Below are positions 1 through 11,738 of a DNA stretch of 64,000 nucleotides, piece by piece. Below the pieces are notes generated by a model. That model searched no databases. It was not told the DNA's origin and worked only from the letters and a program-made list of their open reading frames with translations. The stretch's first letter is position 1, and every line of letters starts with the position of its first letter. The translations under genes and the position numbers were made by a program. This DNA comes from Anastrepha obliqua (Eukaryota; Arthropoda; Insecta; Diptera; Tephritidae): positions 1,922,001-1,986,000 of the forward strand of contig NC_072896.1 of NCBI RefSeq assembly GCF_027943255.1, read 5' to 3'.

Positions 1-488
1 AACCACATATCGTCCACATCCATATTATACAATTCAGGCCATAAAAAGTTCGTTATCATATCACGATAGCGAACACTATTCATAGTAACTGCCTGACCGA
101 CCTCATTTTGGAAAAAAAATAAAACCCAATGATGCCGCCGGCCTATAAACCGCACCAAATAGTCACTCTTTGTGGGTGCATTGGTTTTTCGGCAATCACT
201 CTTGGATTATCATTCGCCCAAATGCAGCAACTCTGCTTATTGACGAATCCACTGAGGTGAAAATGTGCCTCATCACTGAGGATGAAGTGCGCGATATGCA
301 TTTTGATTTGAACGCCCGTTTTCATAATAAGCCTGAATAACTTTAAAGCGTTGCTCAATTGTGTGTTCTTCCATGATTCAAATTGAATTTGTCTGAAATT
401 GAAAAGTGTCAAATTAAATGCAGAAAAAGCTTGACGTTTAGGTGTGGTTCACATTCAACATCAGCCCTTAAAATTTAACCAGCCTTTA
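1..488 (-). mobile_element. Tc1/mariner-superfamily element, right end, cut by window edge
   Basis: The minus strand encodes part of an IS630/Tc1/mariner transposase, the enzyme that cuts and pastes the element. Visible motifs are ILSDEAHFHLSGFVNKQ, which holds the first catalytic Asp, and NDNPRVIAEK followed by MHPQRVTIWCGL. The reading frame breaks after WCGL. The terminus at 474-488 (taaccagccttta on +) is followed by TA, the usual target duplication. The sequence matches the element at 34743-35650 closely from base 1 onward, so this is a second copy whose other end lies outside the window. A frameshift and degenerate codons make activity unlikely. The family is secure; the subfamily is less so. 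Confidence 0.8.
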
Positions 489-1217
489 TAGTAGAGTAGA
501 AGTTTCAAATAAAGCTTCATGAATAAGTTGATATATGTCGATAAAAATAGTCTTCTTTTTTTCTGAACAAACCTCGTATGCTTTCATTTTATTGCCTACT
601 ATGCGGTTCTATTTATTTTTTTTTACTTTTTATGTATATGTATAATATGTAAATATATTTCTCTGCAGCTGCTAATCGACAAAGCATAACATTCTATTTA
701 AATTTGTGCAATCGTGCGCAATGTTGCATGCAACGGAAATACATTTTTCGCTTTCGATATAGGAGTGTATTTGTTTGCCACACACACAACTTTCTTTGTC
801 AGCCAGCCGCGCCGTGGGCAGTTTTCATTTTAATATAATTTGAACTTGCAAGTTTTTTCCCACAGTTAGAGTTTAAAGGCTAAGAAGGATTTTGTTGTTT
901 TCATATTTATAGCAAAATCTGTGGGCTAGTCAAAGCCGCTACGTAAATTTAAATTCGGAGATCGCTTTAATCATATGCGAGAGGATTTATTTATGACAAA
1001 TCGAAATTTAATATGTCTTACAGGGCTTAGATATTACTAAATCGCATTTAGAAAGAAAATAAGATTAAAGTATAACCGCAAAGAAAATTATGTCATTTTT
1101 TAATTATTTCTCTTATTAACTTATATACGTCCCATATACTTAGGAGGTGCATAAATTTCTTCTTTAATGTTTGACTGAGCTTCTGCTCTAATATGAGGTA
1201 TGGCTTTTGATCTTGTT
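489..1217. other. AT-rich non-coding stretch
   Basis: No supported gene. It holds a short TATATG-rich run near 630-655 and otherwise unremarkable AT-rich sequence. Likely intronic or intergenic. Confidence 0.5.
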
Positions 1218-1325
1218 GTTTTTCTATAATTTGGTGTTTCATGCCGGCAATGAGTTTAGAATCCGGACTCTACCGAAGAGTACACAGAGTAGACACGCGC
1301 AAACCCACTTAACTATAGCGGCCGT
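1218..1325 (-). mobile_element. Degenerate SINE-like head, tRNA-derived
   Basis: Read on the minus strand, this begins gcggccgctatagttaagtg, then runs through a diverged tRNA-like stretch to gaaacaccaaattatagaaa. The start and the last part match the window's common SINE (gcggccgccgtagccgaatg ... gaaacaccaaaattaagaaa), while the middle is strongly diverged. It is probably an old copy or a sister subfamily. The SINE body is not visible after it. Confidence 0.45.
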
Positions 1326-2397
1326 CTCCCTGTTTTATGTGACATATAAATATTCTTGAACATAAACCCGCTTGGCAGTTAAAGTCATTTATTATATTTT
1401 TTATTTCATCTTTTAATCATACAAAAATTATGTGATAACGAATATGCCAAGTTCGGTTTTTATGCTGTCGTTCAAACGTTTGCCCTGGTAAAATTGTAAA
1501 GGGTGTTTATTTTAAAGCTTGCGAAATTAAAAACATAATACAAAACAGAAATATTATTGGAATACTTGGTAGATAATTGCATGGCATATATTTTTTTAAC
1601 ATGATATCCGGCATATGTCCAAAGCAGCAAAGAGTTACATTTGTTCAACACATTTTTTGACTAATTTTTCCAATGTGTGAAAAATAAATGAAATGAGCCA
1701 AATCGGCAAAAATGCGACTCAAAAGATAATCTTGCACGAGCTGTATTTTATAGGCACGTAAGTCAAGATTCTTACCCACGTAGTCATAGCCAAGATTTTA
1801 ATAGTGACGAAGAATCAATATTTTGGCTGCTTCTCCAACTCTTCGCTATATGAACTTTGCAAACAAGGTTTTTTTTTTTCAAAATAAATTTCCAAAATTT
1901 GGATGCGTTGTTTTAGCGCTAAAGGATTCATAATAACTTGCCAAGTCTTTTTTTTATTTTCCTTGTTCACTCCTCTCGGGAGCGTAGGGCCGTTGGTTTC
2001 GTTAATCTATTTGATTTTTGACAGAGTAGGTGATTAACCTGCCGCTACCAGTCCTAAGTGGTTCGAATGCCCACCTGTCGTTGCTTAGGAACAACGCCTT
2101 CTTCCTGCTTGGAGCGCCATCTGTGTTTCACATTTATCTGGCAGAAGGATCGCACAAATGGTTGAGAACATCGATGAATTTGGGTGTGTCTGCGCTATTA
2201 CAACGGTTACCCGCTTCCTCTTGCTGACAATACTGATGTAATATGTAACTGTGTTTTTTTTATTTGCTTGTTTTAGCAGCCACAATGCAAATAGTGCGGG
2301 AGTAAGGATGGAAAGGATAAGTTTTTGGGTTTGAGGAATGAGATTTATTTTATTTAAAAACAGGGTAAGTAGGTAAATTTGGAAAAGTGCGAGGACC
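1326..2397. other. Non-coding stretch, nothing recognised
   Basis: AT-rich sequence. Around 2030-2227 base composition is more even and a 65-codon frame is open on +, but no family or codon signal supports it. A GTGG...CCAC arm around TTCGAAT at 2059-2075 resembles a lone tRNA T-arm. Confidence 0.4.
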
Positions 2398-2472
2398 GTG
2401 CTTTACGTGGGACTCGTACCCACAACCTCTGGGATGGCAGGCTAGTGCACTTACGCTAGACTACCGAGGCAC
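2383..2472 (-). ncRNA. tRNA-like Pol III unit (tRNA pseudogene or SINE head)
   Basis: Read on the minus strand, GTGC at 2472 starts a tRNA-like fold. A 4-bp D stem (TAGT with ACTA) encloses a 13-base loop, and a perfect 5-bp T stem (GTGGG with CCCAC) encloses the 7-base loop TACGAGT. The acceptor is partly kept, GTGC pairing with GCAC at 2398-2401. The internal promoter boxes are A-like TAGTCTAG and B-like GGTACGAGTCC. A TTTT run at 2386-2383 just downstream would end Pol III transcription. The anticodon stem does not pair well, so a working tRNA is unlikely. It could be a tRNA pseudogene, the head of a different SINE, or a small Pol III RNA. Confidence 0.5.
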
Positions 2473-4424
2473 TTGCCAAATCTTAGTGAACAGAAATGTC
2501 AACATAGTTTGCCATTCTCAGCTTTCAGACCATAGTAATCGATAACGAACAACCGATATTTATCAGGTCTTTGTTTTCGCTTCAAGATCGAAATTTTCTC
2601 TTGAACTTAAAATTTATAGTTCATCGCTTTGAATGAATTTTCAAAGGCAAACTTTAGCTGTTGCTACTACTCAGTTGCTGTAAATACCATAGTCCACCAT
2701 CCAGCTACAAAAATTTAATAAGCGTAACTCCAGAACTTTAAAGCAATTTTTGCTAACTGCATGTTGCTATTAAATAAACTGTAGATTTAAGAATTTCCTT
2801 AACTGACGAGCTTTTGTTGTCAAATTTTAACATGAAGATAATCTGATTTGAAAATTGTAAATAAGGTTTCAAGTTGGTTCTTTGTTGCTTTTTTCTTCTG
2901 CACTTCTCAAGGTAAATAAAAATGAGCTGACACAAGATGAATCAATTAAAGTACTTATATTTCTTTATACTGCCTTGTAAAGTTTTCCTTTTTATATGGA
3001 GACTTCTCTTTCCCCTCATTTGCGCTACAAACTAAGTTCCGCTAGAAACAAATATTTGAGTGACAAAATTTTAAAAATTGGTTGAAGTTAAGATAGGAGT
3101 TGATTTGGAAAAAATGTGGTTGAATGTTGGGCTATGGCTGCGGGCGTATATATATATGTATATCCAAAAACCAAAAATCATTTGTGAAGCAAAAGGCAAT
3201 ACTTGGAATTTTGTGGCGGAGAGCCTCTGCTGCTAGTTGCCTTAATTGTGTAGAATAATAATTTATAATTATTTTTCAGGAAAATAAATAATTAAAAATA
3301 AAGACTTTATCCTAATAATAAATAATATTCCATACAAAATGTGTAGTTATTCAAAGATAAACTGAGGAATAAAAGTTAAAGTTTAAATTTGTTTCTTCTT
3401 ATTTCAGGCTGAAATCTCGGCTCATTACCATATCGTTAGACTCACGCCAGAATTATCATTCATGACGCAAATGTATTCATAAATAATGAGATGCATATAA
3501 ATATTGTAGTTTGTATAGATTTACGCAATTTGTATGAAACACAAAATTATAGGAATGGGAAATCAATAAAAAGCAAGAGATAAACAGATCAAATTGAGAT
3601 AAATAGAAATATTTCAAAATTACAATTGTTTTTATTTATATGTAGGTTAAAGACCCCGTTCGCTGTATTTGTTGCTTTTTTTCTTGATAATACACGAACA
3701 GGTGAAAACAGCACTCAGATTACATACAGACACATACGCTTGATCCCGCTATCAACAACACGCATTTCCTTACTTATTTTTTCTTTCCCGCTCCTACTTA
3801 TTTTATAACATCTCTTTTTCACGTGTCTTAATTTGCTCCCTTACTAACTGATTTTTTCTTTAATGACATTGCCTAAACCAATCTCTTTCTCTTTGTTATA
3901 TAACAACAACAACAATCCATACTTTGACTCTCACTATTAGGTTTTAAGCTCATGTTTGTTAACTTAGTTGTAAGAATTGTGTAACCTTGGAAATTATGAA
4001 TAAAGCTACCTTTTAAAAGAATGGATTATTATTATATTGTTCTTTTTTTGTACAGTACTATTGCTCCCTTGTTTCTTTTGTGGAATGTTGGGTGCTTTGT
4101 TGCACATAAAATATATATACAGCATTCGTTACATGGGAAAATGCATGTGACCGCCAGCAAACAAAAAAAAAAACAAAACAAATTGTCAGAAATCAACGCG
4201 ACTTTTTAATCACTTCAGGCTTACCTCGTGTTATACAATATTCAATAAGATATAGAACTGCATATTCTGACAAAAAGAGGTTGTCTGTAAAGTCGGTTTA
4301 CTGACGATAGTTTAACGTGACAACGTCATAAGAAAATATTGATGGAATTGTTGCAATTTTCACAACAAAATTTTAATTTTATTTGTTTGATAGATATTTT
4401 GTATGAATATAGAGGAGGAGGTAA
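2473..4424. other. AT-rich non-coding stretch
   Basis: No gene recognised. It contains short open frames without similarity, AT runs and one short TA microsatellite near 3149-3165. Confidence 0.45.
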
Positions 4425-4709
4425 ATGGAATTGCAATGGAATAGGTCAAGTTACATTTACACAAACGTGAAAAATGACGAAACATTTATCAAATTCATGA
4501 AAGATATCTTCAATTTCGATTGTGCATCAGACGTTAATAAGTCAACAACACTAAGAGGCACCATCATCGATTTGCCTTTTTCAAGACACTTTACACTCGA
4601 AACACTCCCTTTCATTTCCTACTTTTTCTATAATCGTCCTATTCTCAACAGAGAAATGGTTCATTACCATGCACACAAGAAGAAGGCATATGCAAATACA
4701 AGTATGTAA
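4425..4709 (+). pseudogene. C-terminal endonuclease-like fragment, possibly Helentron/LINE-borne
   Basis: A 94-codon frame whose in-frame upstream codon is a stop. Residues about 21-75 read like the end of an endonuclease/exonuclease/phosphatase domain: FIKFMKDIFNFDCASD, then TTLRGTIIDLPFSR, then FISYFFYNRPILNRE. The last motif sits where the family's SDHRP active-site box lies, but here the Asp-His pair is replaced. Such domains occur in LINE polyproteins and in Helentron-type rolling-circle elements. The tail YHAHKKKAYANTSM looks like read-through into flanking DNA. No N-terminal part is visible. The fragment lies about 150 bp from a short tandem array, as in some Helitron-related elements. 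The family assignment is from memory of the motif pattern and is tentative. Confidence 0.35.
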
Positions 4710-4814
4710 ATTTATATACAAATGCGCATATACATACATATACATACATATATATGCTCACTCAAGTAGGACAGAGCCAGATGTCGAACGTTGCCGAACG
4801 CGGGGGCCGATTGT

Positions 4815-4874
4815 GCTCATTGTCGTTCGTTCCGCGCTCTCGCTTGCAGTTCATTCAAGGTAACGACAATGAGC
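4815..4874. repeat. 13-bp inverted repeat at edge of the tandem array
   Basis: gctcattgtcgtt (4815-4827) is the exact reverse complement of aacgacaatgagc (4862-4874), leaving a 34-base loop. The right arm is part of the first tandem unit, so the array's first unit can form a hairpin with unique flanking sequence. Confidence 0.85.
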
Positions 4875-4965
4875 AAGGTAACGGCAAATAAGCAAGGTAA
4901 CGACAAATGAGCAAGGTAACGGCAAATAAGCAAGGTAACGACAAATGAGCAAGGTAACGACACAT
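4856..4965 (+). repeat. 19-bp minisatellite, six units, alternating two variants
   Basis: Units start at 4856, 4874, 4893, 4912, 4931 and 4950. Variant A is caaggtaacgacaaatgag and variant B is caaggtaacggcaaataag. After the first (18-bp) A unit the order is B, A, B, A, partial A, so the array grew largely as 38-bp dimers. It is bounded by GC-richer sequence on the left and a T run on the right. Confidence 0.95.
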
Positions 4966-7019
4966 TTTTTCGTGCGTGCAGCCGGCTAAATCGAATTATA
5001 AGACGTTATCACGTCAAAAAGTCTGAAATTTTAAAGAACATTTTTTTAATTTATTTTGAATTTCCATAAAGTCTGAAACTTTATACGCTTCTTGTAGGAG
5101 AATGCGCTTAACTTCACAAAAACACTATAAAATTAAATAAGGAACAAATTAATTATAAAAACCTGTCAATAAGTCGCAGTATATATTTGATGTTATGCAA
5201 AAGCTCTGAATTAAAAAAAATAAAACAAATACCGCTTAAGACCCGCCACGCGGGTGTCTGTTCTTTTAATGCTCATTAAGTTCTCTCTGCCACATTCTTG
5301 CAAATTCAAATGGCAACCACACAAAATCATTCTGGGTTCTCAAAATCATTAGTTTGAACAGCACAAACTAGCACGGCAGCCACTACGAGTATGATGCATT
5401 CAAGCAACACGTGGATTTTTTTCAATTAGCAAAGAAAAGGGCAAGACCCTAATTGTAGATTCTCCCTACACACCTTTCACGCTTTGCGGTGGTCGCTCAT
5501 ACAATTAGAGAGACAAGATTAAGAGTTAAACAAAATACGTTTGTTTATTACTTCCGTAAGTGAAATAGTGAAATTGTCATTTAAAGACTCTCTAACGCTT
5601 ACGAAATAGAAGGAACGCGCGAAAGACAACGTAACGGAAATATTAACAAGTGTTAACTCTCCACTGCCCAAACCATTTACCTCGCATAGACGTCTAGTAG
5701 CCGAATAATTCTGAAACGTATTCATTGGATTGCATTTCTGCTACCACCTCACTTACACGCATCGACTTCACTGAATCATTTTCCATTTTAAACTGTAGCA
5801 GCTGTTGCACCGGAGGTCTGGCCACTTCACCGCCACAACTGCAAGTGGTCGTTGGAAAAACTACTTCATAAAGTTTTATTGCTTATGCTAGCCAACCAAA
5901 TTTTTTGCGACCAGTTTCCTCACTTTTACTTTTACTTGTGATCTCTCCTCAGTTTTGGGCTTAAGCTTTCTTTTGCTTCAAACTTTTTGCTTTTTGCTTT
6001 TCGCTTTTTGCTTTTTACATTTTGCTCTCATCTTTGAGCATTGTTGGCAAAACTACTTTCAAGTTTGTGCTTTCTGCCGCCGCAGCGAAAATGGATTTGA
6101 GTGCAGTTAATGGAATTGCTGAATGCAAATGGCTGTTGAAAAATCATTGGCCAAGTTCTCCATTCCTTTTGGACAATAAATTTGGAGGAGATTCCTAAAA
6201 GCGCAGAATGAACAGTCTTTTGTTTAAGTCTGCCTTTCAAAAAGATGAAAAAAGACATGGCCAAGACAAAGCGAATTTCTGATGAAAAACTATTTTGAGG
6301 CAATTTTACAACTATAATAGTGCAGCAATGTTTTGTTGTAAACTTTGTCGAGATCCAGAAAAAATATTTTCAATTTCTAAGCAAATCAGTTGTTTTGTCA
6401 AGCTGCTGCTGAAACAAACTAAGAATTATGGAGTGGAAAAGTAATTGAACTTAAAGAACTTTAAAATAGAAAATATTCAGAGCACAACAAAGATTAGTTT
6501 CATGAAAGGGGCGAAAAACTATGCACAATTTATTCTCAATTTCTTGAAACTAAATCTGAATAAATTACTTTCCTTAAGTCTTTAAAAAAGCATAACATAA
6601 ATCGTCTATCTACGCAATACTAATAGATTTCCTACTTAAATCAAGCACTACATTTCTGCTTTTCAATCCCGCAGCTTTCCTCTGCCAATGCTCGATAAAT
6701 TTGAGTAGAATAATAAATCTTCGTAAGCGCACAGCAAGCAGTGTAACACTCATGTTAACACATATATTTGCATAGGAGATACGGATTTCATAGGAAAAAA
6801 TAACAAATTGACTTCGGTTGTAATATTCCGAAATAAATAAATACTTGTTTCGATATGAGAAAAGCTGTTTTTGTCTATTTGCATATTTTACAGATAATTC
6901 ACGTGCGAATGTATGCACACATGAACTCCTGATAAAGAAATTGTGCATGGAATATTATAAATATCTATATACACGCACATATACGGTATGCAGCAACTAT
7001 ACAGGGTGTTTTGTTACCC
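4966..7019. other. Non-coding stretch
   Basis: No supported gene. A 5'-GCTTTTTGCTTTT-type low-complexity run lies at 5965-6022. Short open frames at 5519-5725, 6028-6303 and 6610-6948 show no family similarity. Confidence 0.45.
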
Positions 7020-7300
7020 ACCATTATCATCGTCGGCGGTTCCTGTTTCTCTCATCGAAGCATAGGGCCTCAATAAAAAACTTCCATCTGTTTCTGTTTT
7101 TTGCAAAAATTTTAATTTCGTTCCAAGTCTTTTTTGATGCTTCAGCCAACTTTTTCTGAACCGTCCACGATGTTTTTGGACGATCAACCTTGCGAGTACC
7201 TTGCGGGTTCCAATGGAGGGCTTGACGACAGATTTCATTTCTGTTCTTGCGAAGCTTGCGCCCAATCCACCTGAACTGTTTGTCATACAAAAAATATACA
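7020..7300 (-). pseudogene. LINE reverse-transcriptase C-terminal tail fragment
   Basis: The minus-strand frame carries the basic tail typical of fly LINEs of the endonuclease/reverse-transcriptase type. RWIGRKLRKNRNEICRQALH is followed by NPQGTRKVDRPKTSW, then KTWNEIK and LCFDERNRNR. This region lies beyond the polymerase domain and follows the pattern WIGHTLRK ... NPQGKR.RGRP..TW. Neither the polymerase domain nor the endonuclease is present, so this is a 5'-truncated copy. A related but worse-preserved fragment lies at 62440-62770 on the other strand. Confidence 0.75.
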
Positions 7301-9763
7301 TATCGCGACTTTGATATTTTCATTTGATCCCTCACAACTTCCTTATGTAAGTGTATCCATTGCTTTTTTAGTTGTTAGCTTGATATTTGGCTAATAAAAC
7401 ATGCTTTATTACAGAATTTATAAAAATTTACAGAACACAAAAATCTTAGTTTATTTAAAAAATTGTAAATTATTTCCTGCCGAAGTTCTTCAATTAATTA
7501 GAACTAAAAAAAAAAATTTAAGAAAAAAATAAAGTCCGTCGTGCTTAACCAACCTTTCAGAAACTATTAAGCCTATAGCAAAGAGATGTATAGAATTTTT
7601 AGAAGAGTTCCATTCTGTTTCGTTCCATTCTGTTTTCATTGGACTAAAAAATGATGTAAGCGATGCAGTAACCAGCTTACTTCGGCTTCTCGAAGGCTCG
7701 GTTAGGCGCCTTATGGAGAGCGAATGGCGATTATATTGTAAAATGGTTCATAAAACAAGTTAAATTCTCAAAGGAAAATTGCTTATTAGTATCCTTTTGT
7801 AAATTCTAGGTGCAATTGTTCAACGCTTCTACAGAATGAATGTGAATGGCAGTAAAATATAAAACACATAAAAAAAAATATATAAAAAATTTAATTTATA
7901 CGAAATTGCTACAAATCAATCGAAATATGTTTCATTATTTTTATTTATATTTTGTTATTTTTAAATATTATACGATGTGCTGCACTTGCGCTCAACTGAA
8001 AAAACTGCTGAATTTTTAAAAATCTTTTTATATTTGTATACCCTTGAAAATGTTCACTTCAGTCCGCCCAAGGCCACAAAGAGTGTTACTCTGTCGTTCT
8101 CTTGCCAGGAGTATTGCTGATTGTACTGATGAATAGCAGTTTCCATATCGACGGTGAATCGATTCCCCTACCACAATTGCTGCTGATTTAAAGGGCTATA
8201 GCAACTTACGCTGACACAAACGTGTGCTCCTACTCTTTTAATAAGCATGCAAATAATACCGAATATTGAAAATGAATATTTGCATATTTTCGCATTGGCA
8301 TAGCGCAGGATGGACATGAGTAAGAAAACTTTTGTATTTTGGTGGCTCGCAACAGATATTTATTTAAGTACTTTGTATTTGCTTGTTTGTTTGTTAGTGC
8401 GCGCCACTTTGGCTACAGAAATGGACACATATAAACAAAGAACAAATTGTTTTACAGTTTTGTGGGTGAACTAACGTCAAAAGGGGATTTAAATCTATTT
8501 TTTCTATTGTTCCTACTCTTTGGCGATTTGTAAAATATTTCGTTGCATAAGTTTTGCAGCTGTTTTATTAGGCATTCGTTAGTTTTCCCACACTTTGTGA
8601 AAAAATGAATTGTTGATGCTGAAATGTCTGTTGCTGCTCACCAATATCACCGTTATTTTGATAGTTGCATTTGTTAACATGTTTTTTTCATTTCCTGCTT
8701 TTATTGTAAACCTTTTTCACTTCCACGCCAATTTTTGCAGCGCTCCTCTGCCAGTCACTGTTGGGTCGTTACGCTCAACTTGGTTATTTGGTTTTGTTGT
8801 TCGGTTGTTGACATTTGAAATTCGCCGCGAATTGCATTCAAATTCAAATTCCATTTTGTGGCACGTCTGTTTTTTCAGTCTTCTTCTTGCTGGACTTTTA
8901 TGCATCGACCTTGCATGTATACTCAATACACCCAATACATATGTACGTGTGTGTGTGCATAAATACATTTTTCAGTGAAAGCAAAAACACCATCATGCAT
9001 TTATAAATGCATCAGCCAATCCGCTGCGGAGCGTAGACATGCTCCTCCATCCGCCCCTCACTCACACCTCTAATGACTTTTTTAAATTTCATAGCTTCGA
9101 CGCTGGTATGGCAAAAACTGTTTGCTTCTATTTTTTACTGTTTCGTTTTGTACTTTTAAGTTTGCCGAAGCTGGCAGCTATGCATTGTAGTTCAATTGCG
9201 TTTATTATACAATGAATTTGATGTTTTTTCAACTCGCTACAGACAGACAATTTGCTTTTTAGAATTCGTTTGTATTCCCACCAACAAAAAATAAGGAAGT
9301 CCAAAAAAACGCAAATAATTTTTTATGCGAAATTTTGATTGTTGCGGAACAGGAAGTTTGTTATTCTAACAAATGGCTACTCAAAGCTCTCATGTGTGTG
9401 TGTGTGTGGCCTTTTTTGTTTTTTCATATCATTTGTATGAGCCAAACCATCATGTGGATCTTCTGCATACTTGCTGAAAACATGTGTACATATGTATGTG
9501 TGTATGTAAGTAAGTATTTCCATTTGCATTAACGAGAGAAATGTAAGAGCTACAAATTAATTTTTAAACGGATGTGTCGCATGGAGCGGAAACCAGTGTT
9601 CTACAAAGTGCCAGTGAAGCAGAGCCCAGTAACGAGCGTAACGCAAGTCCTGGGGTTTTCTGGTGATGGAAATGAATGCATTAAAAATTAAAAAAAAAGT
9701 AAATTTTCAGATCAAATTATAGGTTAAGCTGAGGCATAAAAATTATTTGAATAATTAGAATTA
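7301..9763. other. Non-coding stretch with GT microsatellites
   Basis: No gene recognised. It contains one copy of a dispersed repeat (7636-7746) and GT runs at about 8945-8958 and 9392-9408. Short frames at 8610-9006 show no similarity. Confidence 0.45.
7636..7746 (+). repeat. Dispersed repeat, copy 1
   Basis: Runs from ttggactaaaaaatgatg through ccagcttacttcggct to ccttatggagagcgaatggc and gattatattgtaaaatgg. The same blocks appear in the same order on the minus strand at 15956-16085. A possible coding sense (SLLRL, then LMESEWRLYCKM) is shared by both copies, so this may be a piece of a transposon gene that I do not recognise. Confidence 0.7.
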
Positions 9764-11738
9764 CACCTAATTCTGTTTTTACACGGTAGATTGGTTCCAG
9801 AAAAAGAAGCGGTAAAAAAAGACATTGATCGTATGCAATGTTAGTTGAGTGGTTCCTAATCTCTAAAACCTATTAAAATTAGTGAAAAACAAGGATTTTT
9901 CAAGAACAAGTATTCATGTTTATTTAATTAAATCACATATACAATGTTTATTTTTACAAGCACAGTTATTAAAGATAAAAAAGATATGCACTCTAATCTT
10001 AAAAATATTATGAATTAAATGTATGGCAAGTTCAGGAACTAAAAAAAATTAAAAAAAAGTGATAATCATAAATACCGTTGTTCGCCAATTCTTGCTACCT
10101 CTTTGTATAATTCTTTGTAACGAGCCATACAAGAATTCAGCTCACGATGGAATTGGGCAGCTCTTTCGACATTGGGATCATTTATGATGAAATGGTGTCC
10201 TAATTTATTTGCAAGTTGAAGTCCTGCTTGAATTAAATTTGCAGTTAATTTTACAGGTTCTTCACTATTACTGCTTTCTATAGAATCAGCATTCTGTGAG
10301 GCAAAATGTAATATTTCCTCTTCGCTAAGAACTTTATCAATCGTCAGTTCACCAATGTCATCGAATACCAAATCATCAAAACCCGCCCCACCAAATGCGT
10401 GTGTCAAATCAATTATATTAGGATATTCCTCTGTATTTGAATCCACAGGCTTTTACGTTTTACACATTCTGGCCAAATTGCTCTCCAACATCCGTTTAAA
10501 GTTGATGGTAAAGTTGATGATAATGCCAAAGCAGCATGTTTAACGCAATCTTTAATAGAAAACTTTTTCCAAGCATCAATTACTGTAAAAGTTTTATCCT
10601 TATCCACAGTGTCGGAAATGTACTGGAATGTTCTTTTGATGTAGTAAGTTTTAAATGTTGCGATAATTCATTGGTCCAGTGGTTGGGTTAGGGATGTGGT
10701 ACTCGGTGGCAGGAAAAAAACTTGTACAAGTTAGTGGAACGTGCTAACTTCCCCAACTTATTAAGTAAGGATTATTAAAACCACCACTGTATGTTTTCCT
10801 CATTATCACCTTTAAATACTCATAATGATTTAATGAGTAAGAGCGACAACAACAAGAGTTGAATGAGAACGAAGCTGTAACTTCAACCTTAATGCTTGAT
10901 TTTTGATATTGTTTCCGTCTACAGGAATTCGTTTTTGTACATTGTCCTGAAGCCATATTATGAGTGCTTTTTCTATTTGTTCTTTAGTAGTGTGGGTATA
11001 GTGGCAAATAGCTGTACCGATTCAATAAAATGTATTTATTTTGCGTTTAACTCCAAAATTAGGATTAAGTTAGAGTTCAAGAAAAATGTGCGCAATGCGA
11101 ATTAGTACAACGCGTCTGTACTCGCCGGCGATTCCTTCGAACTGTCGTGCTTATTCAGTTATATTACGTTTTTATGTTGTTGTCTTATTGTCAGGGTTGC
11201 CATCGGGTCGTCCGTTCAGTAGCATCTCTAGTGTATGATGAAGACTTAACAGATAGTTTCGTTCCAGAAATCAACGATTGCCTAATTGAAATTTTATTAT
11301 TTTTTATAGTTCTTATTGTGGCTTCATTTAAACCGAACATTTTGCCAAGAAATTTTAAGCCTTCTCCATTTCGAAGGCGATCTAAAATTTCAATTTTGGT
11401 TTCCAAAAAAATTGCTTTACGTTTTAATTTTTGAATTAGACATTTTCTTTTAGGGATACATAAAATATTTAACAAAATTAAAAATATAAATAACTTATAA
11501 CAATAAAAAAATTCACGTCACACAAATTAGCTTGTATGCACAAAAAGGGAATTCCCCTAAATTTGTGATATGAACATATTTCGCAAAAATTAAATTTGGC
11601 AAAAAAAATTTTAGCACAAAAAATTTTAAATCGTGCTAAATGGAATAAAATCGTGTAAAAAAAATTAAAAATATCTTAATATCAAACCGTGTTATATCAA
11701 AACCGTAAAAAAAGGCCGTGTAAAAACAGAATTAGGTG
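9764..11738 (-). mobile_element. Pogo/Tigger DNA transposon with both ends, internally deleted
   Basis: The element is bounded by a 23-bp perfect terminal inverted repeat starting cacctaattctgtttttaca (9764-9786) and its reverse complement (11716-11738). TA dinucleotides flank it at 9762-9763 and 11739-11740, as expected for pogo/Tc1-type insertion. It encodes Tigger-type (CENP-B-like) transposase pieces on the minus strand. At about 2 kb it is shorter than autonomous Tigger elements, because the catalytic DDE core is gone. Confidence 0.9.
10066..11475 (-). pseudogene. Tigger-type transposase, deleted and frameshifted
   Basis: The protein would bind the element's ends through a CENP-B-like N-terminal helix-turn-helix and cut through a DDE core. 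Seen in order on the minus strand: the helix-turn-helix at 11191-11475 (KRKAIFLETKIEILDRLRNG, then MFGLNEATIRTIKNN); a CENP-B second-domain piece near 10890-10990 (IIWLQDNVQKRIPVDGNNIK); then, after a loss that removes the DDE core, FSIKDCVKHAA and NGCWRAIWPECVK near 10470-10590; then an acidic C-terminal tail to 10066, ending GEQRYL. About 190 bp near 11000-11190 does not fit the protein. Frames change several times, so no active enzyme is possible. The family call is strong. Confidence 0.85.

Noticed and set aside
2030..2227. 65-codon frame and a lone T-arm-like hairpin
   Set aside because: No other tRNA arms and no protein similarity; not enough to call a gene.
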